Source of the DNA: Pseudomonadota bacterium
GTDB lineage: Bacteria; Pseudomonadota; Alphaproteobacteria; Rhizobiales; Xanthobacteraceae
Assembly (NCBI GenBank): GCA_963205465.1
Contig: CAUJKG010000356.1
Span: 1 to 7,352, forward strand
DNA length: 7,352 nt
Reading direction: 5' to 3'
A program made the position numbers and the translations under genes. Below are positions 1 to 4,978 of this stretch, piece by piece (within the stretch, counting starts at the first letter, position 1; each line of letters starts with the position of its first letter). Below the pieces are notes generated by a model. It made no database searches and was not told the origin of the DNA. It saw only the letters and a list, made by a program, of their open reading frames with translations.

Positions 1-16
1 TTTAAATAGCGCCGCC

Positions 17-592
17 ATGTCATCCGAAGATTTCACCTATTTCTTCAAGCCGCGCCTGATGGGGCCGGTCTATGAATTTTCGCTTTCGAAGGATTCGCTC
101 GACTGGACCATCGGTCCGCGCAGCGGCCGCGTCAGCTATCCCATGATCCGTCATATCCGTCTGGGCTATAAGCCGACGAATATGGCCACTTCCCGCTTCA
201 TGGCCGAGCTCTGGCCGCTCAATGCGCCGAAGCTGATGCTGCACTCCGCTTCCGCGAACTCCCTGATCGATATGGCGGACCAAGGCAGCGATTATGTGCG
301 CTTCCTGCGTGAATTGCATCGGCGCGTCGAAGCGTCGAATTCGCAGTGTACCTATGAAGCGGGGATGCCGAGCTGGCGCTGGTGGCCGTCGCTCATCATC
401 GGCGCGCTGGTTTTCTTCGCGCTTGCCTATGTGGTGACGCAAGGCATGCTCGGCGGGGAAGACGTGGTCGCCGGCGTGATTGCTTTTGTCGGCGCGTGGT
501 TCATGTGGCAGATCTGGAATATCGTCATGCGTAACCGGCCGCGGAAATATGATCCGCGCAATCTTCCCGCCGAGGTTTTGCCGGCGGTCTGA
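17..592 (+). CDS. Hypothetical protein with two C-terminal membrane helices
   Basis: I do not recognise this 191-residue protein as a named family. Residues 1-115 are soluble and carry alternating polar/hydrophobic stretches (for example DWTIGPRSGRVSYPMIRHI at 29-47) that look like beta strands, loosely reminiscent of bacterial PH-like domains; that fold is only an inference. Two hydrophobic stretches follow, about 122-142 and 149-170, separated by a short loop with GGED, and read as a membrane hairpin. The end is basic then proline-rich (RNRPRKYDPRNLP, 172-184), so the tail after the second helix is probably cytoplasmic, which would also place the N-terminal domain in the cytoplasm. There is no signal peptide. 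Only 16 bases precede the ATG and no clear ribosome binding site is visible, so the start is the most plausible one rather than proven. It converges with the phosphatase gene, leaving 7 bp and no terminator-like hairpin. Confidence 0.75.
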   Translation: MSSEDFTYFFKPRLMGPVYEFSLSKDSLDWTIGPRSGRVSYPMIRHIRLGYKPTNMATSRFMAELWPLNAPKLMLHSASANSLIDMADQGSDYVRFLRELHRRVEASNSQCTYEAGMPSWRWWPSLIIGALVFFALAYVVTQGMLGGEDVVAGVIAFVGAWFMWQIWNIVMRNRPRKYDPRNLPAEVLPAV

Positions 593-599
593 TGCGATC

Positions 600-1115
600 T
601 CAGTAAGAGAGAATTTTCGGCGTCAGGAACATCTCGATGCGGCCGGCGGGCGGCGCCGTTTCCTTCCAAGCATTTACCGGCAGATCGATCACGGCAAGTC
701 CGCAGGTCGGATATTTCTTCTGCACGCGGCGGATGGCGTCGGCATCGCCGGATTTCGCGAAGCCATGCGCTAGCCGTTCAATGCCGGGGTTGTGCGCGCA
801 GAGCAGCAACGTCTCGACATCGTCCGGCGCGTAGCGAATGAACTCCAGCAAAGACTGCTCGGAAGCGCCGTAAAGACCGGGCTCTTCCCGGCTGCGCACG
901 GGCCGGCCGAGTTGCGGCGCGAGCAGTTCCCAGGTCTGCCGCGTTCTGACCGCAGTCGAAATCAATGCGAGATCCGGCACCAGACCCTCGCGCGCCATGG
1001 CCTTGCCCATTTCCGGCGCATCGTTTTGCCCGCGCTCGGCAAGCGGGCGCAGCGAATCGTCGAGCCCTTCCGGCCAGTCTGATTTGGCATGGCGCAAAAG
1101 CAGCAATCGGCGCAT
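600..1115 (-). CDS. SixA-type histidine phosphatase
   Basis: A 171-residue member of the histidine phosphatase (phosphoglycerate mutase-like) superfamily, close in size and layout to SixA, which removes phosphate from phosphohistidine in E. coli ArcB. The catalytic RH motif is at R8-H9 (LLLRHAKSDW), the second conserved arginine is R57 in STAVRTRQT, an acidic candidate is E77 or E78 before LYGAS, and the second catalytic histidine is H108 in CAHNPGIE. It is cytoplasmic, with no signal peptide. The ATG at 1115 places RHA at residues 8-10 as usual for the family, and GAGGA lies 9 nt upstream of it. A longer reading from 1181 adds 22 unrelated residues and would nearly reach the divergent oxidoreductase start. 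Many alphaproteobacteria carry such a protein with no proven substrate, so the phosphatase class is firm but the phosphohistidine target is inferred. Confidence 0.9.
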   Translation of the reverse strand: MRRLLLLRHAKSDWPEGLDDSLRPLAERGQNDAPEMGKAMAREGLVPDLALISTAVRTRQTWELLAPQLGRPVRSREEPGLYGASEQSLLEFIRYAPDDVETLLLCAHNPGIERLAHGFAKSGDADAIRRVQKKYPTCGLAVIDLPVNAWKETAPPAGRIEMFLTPKILSY

Positions 1116-1184
1116 TCTTCTGGTTCCTCGACAGCGAACGAGACTGTCTCTATCAGGTTCGGCGAACACCCGCCGCGTCATCGC
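1116..1184. promoter_or_regulatory. Divergent promoter interval, phosphatase / FAD oxidoreductase
   Basis: This 69-bp gap separates two divergently read genes, so it must hold the proximal promoter and leader for at least one of them. On the minus strand GAGGA at 1125-1129 serves the phosphatase. On the plus strand no clear Shine-Dalgarno is seen before the ATG at 1185. A small inverted repeat, GACAG (1130-1134) and CTGTC (1144-1148), with a 9-bp spacer sits near the middle and could be an operator, but 5-bp arms may be chance. No convincing -35/-10 pair was found. Confidence 0.4.
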
Positions 1185-2474
1185 ATGAGTCTTTCACAAA
1201 CCTATTACGAAGCGACGTCGTCGTCCTATGCCGGAAGGCATGGGCTCGCTCACGATATCGATACCGAGGTTTGCGTCATCGGCGCGGGCTTCGCGGGGTT
1301 GTGGACCGCGCGTGCGCTGCAAAAGCGGCACAAGGACGTGGTGCTGATCGAGCGCGATACCGTCGCGGGCGCGGCGTCGGGCAGGAACGGCGGCTTCGTA
1401 TCCGCCGGGTTCAACCAGAGCCTGTCCAAAATCATCGACCGCGTCGGGATCGATCATGCGCGGGCGCTTTACCGGCTTTCCCGCATGGGCGTCGAAATCG
1501 TGCGGGAGGAGACTTTGCTGCATTTTCCCGGCGCCAATCTGGTGCCGGGTTATTTGCGCGCGTCCTATGACGACGACGCGGAAGCCACCAAGCGTTCGGC
1601 CGCGTGGTACCTCAAGGAGTTCGATCACGATCTCGAATATTGGCCGGTAGAGCGCGTCCGAGAAGTCTTGCGGACGGAGCAATATTATCAGGGCCTCCAC
1701 GAGAAGGACGCCTTCCATATTCACCCGCGCAATCTTGCGATCGCGCTTGCCGAGACGATCGAGCGGGCAGGCGGCAGGATCTACGAGAATACGGGGGCCG
1801 TCGATGCGGACCTTGACGGGGTCCGCAAAACCGTAACGACCCCGCGCGGCAAGGTTCGCGCGGAGCAGGTGGTATTCGCGACCAATGCATTTCCGGGCGC
1901 GGAATTTTCCGGTTTGCAGCGGACGATCCTGCCGGTTGCGACCTATCTCGGCGTGACCAAGCCTCTCGGCGAGCAACTCGCTGCCGCGATCCGTTATGCG
2001 GGCTGCATCCAGGACGATCGCAATTCGTTCAATTACTACCGGGTGCTCGGCGACCGCCTGTTATGGGGCGCGGGGATTTCGGTGGATCTGCAAGAGCCGT
2101 CCGATCTTGGCGGATGGTTGCCGCGGCGTATCGCGTCGGTCTATCCGCAACTTGAAGGCGTTGGGATGGAAAGCGTCTGGAGCGGCATCATGGGGTTTGC
2201 GGTGCATCGCATGCCGCAAATCGGCATGCTCAAGCCCGGCGCATGGATCGCAAGCGCCTTCGGCGGGCAGGGTCTGAACACGACTGCAATGGCGGGCGAA
2301 CTGATTGCTTCGGCGATCACGGAAAAAGACGATCGCTGGCGGCTCTTTATTCCGTTCGGACTGGTCTGGGCCGGCGGCTGGCTCGGGCGCGCCTATGCGC
2401 AGAGCGGCTGGTGGTCGCGCACCATGCGCGACCGCGTCGATGCCATTCGCCGGAAGAGCCCGAAGGTGGCTTAA
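1185..2474 (+). CDS. FAD-dependent amine/amino-acid oxidoreductase (DadA/PuuB-like)
   Basis: A 429-residue flavoprotein of the DAO superfamily, about the length of E. coli gamma-glutamylputrescine oxidase PuuB and DadA. The Rossmann motif is GAGFAG at 33-38, with E56 in LIERD as the expected ribose-binding acid, then GAASGRNGGFVSAG at 62-75, the usual flavin-contacting stretch. Near the C-terminus GGQGLNTTAMAGELIA (360-375) closes the FAD site. The N-terminal QTYYEATSSSY resembles the segment before the FAD domain in PuuB-like enzymes. The family oxidises a C-N bond, giving an imine and then aldehyde or keto acid plus ammonia; the substrate cannot be read from the sequence. Residues 388-411 are aromatic and glycine-rich and could touch the membrane. 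The ATG at 1185 was chosen because the in-frame ATG at 1089 lies inside the divergent phosphatase gene. No transporter, aldehyde dehydrogenase or glutamine-synthetase-like gene is adjacent, so a putrescine role is unsupported. Confidence 0.88.
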   Translation: MSLSQTYYEATSSSYAGRHGLAHDIDTEVCVIGAGFAGLWTARALQKRHKDVVLIERDTVAGAASGRNGGFVSAGFNQSLSKIIDRVGIDHARALYRLSRMGVEIVREETLLHFPGANLVPGYLRASYDDDAEATKRSAAWYLKEFDHDLEYWPVERVREVLRTEQYYQGLHEKDAFHIHPRNLAIALAETIERAGGRIYENTGAVDADLDGVRKTVTTPRGKVRAEQVVFATNAFPGAEFSGLQRTILPVATYLGVTKPLGEQLAAAIRYAGCIQDDRNSFNYYRVLGDRLLWGAGISVDLQEPSDLGGWLPRRIASVYPQLEGVGMESVWSGIMGFAVHRMPQIGMLKPGAWIASAFGGQGLNTTAMAGELIASAITEKDDRWRLFIPFGLVWAGGWLGRAYAQSGWWSRTMRDRVDAIRRKSPKVA

Positions 2475-3313
2475 TTTTCCCGCCGCGCGAGGAAGGCGAG
2501 GCGCTCGAACAGATGCACGTCCTGCTCGTTCTTGAGCAGCGCGCCGTGCAGCGGCGGAATGAGTTTCTTCGGGTCGCGTTCGCGCAGCGTCTCGGGCCCG
2601 ATATCCTCGACCATCAAAAGTTTCAGCCAATCCAGGAGTTCGGAGGTCGAAGGTTTCTTCTTCAGGCCCGGCACTTCGCGGATTTCGTAGAACATGCGCA
2701 GCGCTTCCGCGACAAGGCGCTGCTTGATGCCGGGGAAATGCACCTCGACGATTGCTCGCATGGTGTCGGCGTCGGGGAAGCGAATGTAGTGGAAGAAGCA
2801 ACGGCGCAGGAACGCGTCCGGCAGTTCTTTTTCGTTGTTCGAGGTGATGACGATGATCGGGCGCTTGGCCGCCTTGATGGTCTCGCCGATTTCATAAACA
2901 TGGAATTCCATGCGATCGAGCTCCTGCAGGAGATCGTTCGGGAATTCAATGTCGGCCTTGTCGATTTCGTCGATCAAAAGGAGTGGGCGCTGCTCGGAGG
3001 TGAAGGCGTCCCAAAGCTTGCCGCGCTTGATGTAGTTCCTGATCTCGGAGACGCGCGGGTCGCCGAGCTGGCTGTCGCGAAGCCGCGCGACGGCGTCGTA
3101 TTCATATAATCCCTGCGCGGCTTTGGTGGTCGATTTGATATGCCACTCGATCAGCGGCGCTCCGATGGCGCGGGCGACCTCTGCTGCGAGAACGGTTTTT
3201 CCGGTTCCGGGCTCGCCCTTGATCAGCAAAGGGCGCTCGAGCGCGATCGCGGCGTTGACCGCAACTTTCAGATCGTCGGCTGCGACATAGCTCTTGGTAC
3301 CTTCAAAACGCAT
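2471..3313 (-). CDS. MoxR-family AAA+ ATPase
   Basis: A complete 280-residue MoxR-type AAA+ ATPase. Walker A is GEPGTGKT at 33-40, Walker B is LLLIDEID at 111-118, the sensor-1 region is ITSNN at 156-160, a probable arginine finger is R170/R171 in AFLRRC, and a lid region with a sensor-2-like position follows around 221-230 (PSTSELLDWL). MoxR ATPases act in the cytoplasm as chaperone-like remodelers that help mature or insert cofactors into metalloenzymes, usually with a von Willebrand A (CoxE-like) partner encoded just downstream. Here the downstream side is the convergent oxidoreductase, whose stop overlaps this one, so no vWA gene follows. The ATG at 3313 is supported by GGAG 8 nt upstream and by the protein beginning normally at MRFEGTKSYV. 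A 44-residue extension from 3445 is in frame but is rich in Arg, Pro and Gly and runs through the flgE control region, so I rejected it. The client protein is unknown. Confidence 0.92.
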   Translation of the reverse strand: MRFEGTKSYVAADDLKVAVNAAIALERPLLIKGEPGTGKTVLAAEVARAIGAPLIEWHIKSTTKAAQGLYEYDAVARLRDSQLGDPRVSEIRNYIKRGKLWDAFTSEQRPLLLIDEIDKADIEFPNDLLQELDRMEFHVYEIGETIKAAKRPIIVITSNNEKELPDAFLRRCFFHYIRFPDADTMRAIVEVHFPGIKQRLVAEALRMFYEIREVPGLKKKPSTSELLDWLKLLMVEDIGPETLRERDPKKLIPPLHGALLKNEQDVHLFERLAFLARREN

Positions 3314-3383
3314 TCTTCCGGCTCCGGGATTGCAACGGCGGCGCACCCTATTGGGCACACCCATTACCTGCAAGGCGTGAATG

Positions 3384-3398
3384 GAGCCGAAGGGGCTC
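3384..3398. other. Short GC hairpin in the moxR-flgE gap
   Basis: GAGCC (3384-3388) and GGCTC (3394-3398) form a perfect 5-bp stem around a 5-base loop. No run of T follows on either strand, so it is not a convincing intrinsic terminator. On the minus strand it would lie some 70 nt upstream of the moxR start, possibly in its leader or promoter. Confidence 0.35.
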
Positions 3399-3410
3399 GT
3401 GCCTGTTCCG

Positions 3411-3436
3411 CCCGGCAGAACTTGCCGGGGCGGCAA
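3411..3436. promoter_or_regulatory. Probable activator (FlbD/ftr-like) enhancer upstream of flgE
   Basis: CCCGGCA (3411-3417) and TGCCGGG (3423-3429) are a perfect 7-bp inverted repeat around GAACT. Reading CGGCAR half-sites, there are three: 3413-3418 (plus), 3422-3427 (minus) and 3431-3436 (plus). The cluster is centred about 110 bp upstream of the predicted sigma-54 start, which is where bacterial enhancer-binding proteins act. In Caulobacter, FlbD binds ftr elements near -100 of class III flagellar promoters. The similarity of this core to ftr is from memory and not checked. It lacks a T tract, which argues against a terminator. Confidence 0.55.
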
Positions 3437-3458
3437 AGACTGCATCGCGCAGCCGCCC

Positions 3459-3501
3459 TAAAAGAATAAAATTACTCAATAATTACAATGACTTAAATAA
3501 T
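3459..3501. promoter_or_regulatory. AT-rich island, candidate IHF/bending site
   Basis: Only 6 of 43 bases are G or C, in sharp contrast to the GC-rich surroundings. It lies exactly between the enhancer-like repeat and the sigma-54 promoter, the place where IHF commonly bends DNA to bring an activator to RpoN polymerase. AATTAC occurs twice, at 3470-3475 and 3481-3486, one helical turn (11 bp) apart. I found no good match to the full IHF consensus, so the bending role is inferred from composition and position. Confidence 0.45.
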
Positions 3502-3508
3502 GCGCGAG

Positions 3509-3525
3509 TTGGCACGGCCGTTGCC
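3509..3525 (+). promoter_or_regulatory. Sigma-54 (RpoN) -24/-12 promoter of flgE
   Basis: TTGGCACG (3509-3516), four bases, then TTGCC (3521-3525) reproduces the RpoN consensus TGGCACG-N4-TTGC. The invariant GG (3511-3512) and GC (3523-3524) are 10 bp apart, the required spacing. With C3524 as -12 the start would be near A3536, giving a leader of about 38 nt to the flgE ATG. Hook genes are sigma-54 dependent in Caulobacter and some other polar-flagellated bacteria, which fits. The promoter should drive flgE, flgK and flgL together. Confidence 0.85.
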
Positions 3526-3537
3526 AATCGGTGTAAG

Positions 3538-3554
3538 GGCCCGCATGTGCGGCC
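3538..3554 (+). other. flgE leader hairpin
   Basis: Just after the predicted transcription start, GGCC-C-GCA and TGC-GGCC can pair with one bulged C and an ATGT loop. It ends 7 nt before the GGAGGA ribosome binding site. It could protect the 5' end or modulate translation, but such GC-rich stems also arise by chance here. Confidence 0.35.
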
Positions 3555-3561
3555 GGCTTCT

Positions 3562-3567
3562 GGAGGA
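3562..3567 (+). promoter_or_regulatory. Strong ribosome binding site that fixes the flgE start
   Basis: GGAGGA ends 6 nt before the ATG at 3574, an ideal spacing. It selects this ATG over an in-frame ATG at 3547, which sits in the leader hairpin and would add nine residues not typical of hook proteins. Confidence 0.85.
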
Positions 3568-3573
3568 AGAGTT

Positions 3574-4956
3574 ATGGGTATCTTCGGTGCAATGACGAAC
3601 GCGGTCGGCGGCCTGCAGGCGCAGTCCTTCGCGCTTGAAAACATTTCCGGCAACATCGCCAATTCGCAGACGACCGGCTTCAAGCGGGTCGATACCAGTT
3701 TCGCCGACATGGTCGCGAGCTCCAGCGCTACCCGCCAGTCTTCCGGCGGCGTGCTTGCGCTGTCGAGACAGACCAATTCGGTACAGGGCGACATCCAGAC
3801 CTCCAGCGTCAGCACCTATATGGCGATCAAGGGCGAGGGTTACTTCGTCGTGCAGAAGCCGACGAGCTTCCCGGACGGCAATCCGGTCTTCGTCGGCGTC
3901 GATCTCTATACCCGCCGCGGCGACTTCGAACTCGACAAGGACGGCTATCTCGTCAATGGCTCGGGCTATTACCTCAAGGCGCTTCCGCTCGATCCCGTGA
4001 CCGGCAATCCGATCGGCAGCGTGCCGGAGGTGCTGCAGTTCTCCAATGACTTCCTGCCGTCGCAGGCGACGACCGTGATCGACTATCGCGCCAACCTCTC
4101 CAGCATGCCGCGGACGCAAGCCTATACCGCGAACCCCGACACGCCGGGCAGCGAACTCATCCATCCCACGGGATTCGCCAACACCAATCCGCTCGCCGCT
4201 GGCGACGGTACGGTCCAGGGTGCGGACGTAACCACCTTTCTGGAGCAGTCGATCGCGGGCGGCGCCATCACCGTTTACGACGCGCTCGGCAATGAGGTGA
4301 ACGTGCAGATGCGCTGGGTGAAGACCGACTCTGCGGCAACCGGCGGTACCGACACCTGGGAGCTGTTCTATCTCGAGAACTCCAATGCCGGGAATACCGA
4401 CGTTGCCTGGCGCAACGCAGGCCAAAGCTACACGTTCAACGCGAGCGGCGTGATGACCCCGAACGTGCCGGCCGTGACGCTGACCGGGCTCACGATCAAC
4501 GGCGTCGTCATCGGCGACGTCACGCTCTCCCACGGTCAGTCCGGCGTTACGCAATTCGCCGACGCGAACGGTGTCGCCAAGGTCAACCGGATCGAACAGA
4601 ACGGCTACGCGGCGGGTGAACTGACGTCGATTGCCGTCAACGACAAGGGTCGCGTCGTCGCGAGCTATTCCAACGGCCGCGCCATCGACATCGCGGAAAT
4701 TCCGCTCGTTAGTTTCCTCGGCGAAAATGCCCTGAAGCGGCTCGACGGTGGTGCGTTCGAAGCGACGACAGATTCGGGCCCTCCGATCATGGGCGCTTCG
4801 GGCGCGATCGTCGGCAGCTCGCTGGAAGGCTCGAACACCGACATTGCGGACGAATTCACGAAGCTGATCGTAACGCAGCAGGCTTATGCCGCGAATACCC
4901 GCATCGTGACCACCGCGGATCAGATGCTCCAGGAAACCATCAACATGGTCCGCTAA
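3574..4956 (+). CDS. flgE: Flagellar hook protein FlgE
   Basis: A 460-residue axial protein that polymerises into the curved hook joining the distal rod to the filament. It is exported through the flagellar type III apparatus without a cleaved signal. The N-terminal rod/hook signature is at 1-45, with LENISGNIANSQTTGFKR (21-38) as the classic motif; SVSTYMAIKGEGYFVV (78-93) follows, then a variable middle (about 110-335) that should form the outer domains. The C-terminus has VVASYSNGRAIDIAEIPL (361-378), EGSNTDIADEFTKLIVTQQAYAANTR (418-443) and the terminal helix ending TINMVR. Terminal heptad-like helices pair to form the D0 core of the polymer. The length is slightly above E. coli FlgE (about 400 residues), within the alphaproteobacterial range. 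It has no cysteine. The start is set by GGAGGA. FlgF or FlgG are less likely because those are near 260 residues and the next gene is flgK. Confidence 0.95.
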   Translation: MGIFGAMTNAVGGLQAQSFALENISGNIANSQTTGFKRVDTSFADMVASSSATRQSSGGVLALSRQTNSVQGDIQTSSVSTYMAIKGEGYFVVQKPTSFPDGNPVFVGVDLYTRRGDFELDKDGYLVNGSGYYLKALPLDPVTGNPIGSVPEVLQFSNDFLPSQATTVIDYRANLSSMPRTQAYTANPDTPGSELIHPTGFANTNPLAAGDGTVQGADVTTFLEQSIAGGAITVYDALGNEVNVQMRWVKTDSAATGGTDTWELFYLENSNAGNTDVAWRNAGQSYTFNASGVMTPNVPAVTLTGLTINGVVIGDVTLSHGQSGVTQFADANGVAKVNRIEQNGYAAGELTSIAVNDKGRVVASYSNGRAIDIAEIPLVSFLGENALKRLDGGAFEATTDSGPPIMGASGAIVGSSLEGSNTDIADEFTKLIVTQQAYAANTRIVTTADQMLQETINMVR

Positions 4957-4978
4957 AGCGGATGAAGGCGGTTAGGCG

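Noticed and set aside
1089..1184. 32-residue N-terminal extension of the FAD oxidoreductase
   Set aside because: It starts inside the divergent phosphatase gene and adds a Ser/Arg-rich stretch absent from the family.
1194..1976. 260-codon minus-strand frame opposite the FAD oxidoreductase
   Set aside because: The plus-strand frame carries intact FAD motifs, and this one is a GC-driven shadow.
2243..3109. 288-codon plus-strand frame opposite moxR
   Set aside because: It overlaps the end of the oxidoreductase and mirrors the ATPase, which has all AAA+ motifs; the product has no recognisable motif.
3334..3376. Weak -35/-10-like pair for moxR on the minus strand (TTGCAG, 17 bp, TAGGGT)
   Set aside because: Only about three bases of each hexamer match the consensus, so it is not separable from chance.
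3411..3429. Inverted repeat read as an intrinsic terminator
   Set aside because: There is no T tract on either strand and no gene ends here; it lies upstream of both divergent genes.
3314..3445. 44-residue N-terminal extension of the MoxR ATPase
   Set aside because: The residues are unlike the family, there is a good ribosome binding site for the ATG at 3313, and the extension would cover the enhancer-like repeat.
3483..3496. Possible CtrA box (TTAC-N6-TTAA)
   Set aside because: The CtrA consensus is TTAA-N7-TTAA; here one half is imperfect and the spacing is 6, and such matches are expected by chance in an AT-rich stretch.
3493..4554. 353-codon open frame antisense to flgE
   Set aside because: It is a shadow of flgE, is Arg/His/Gly-rich with no domain, and its end runs through the sigma-54 promoter.
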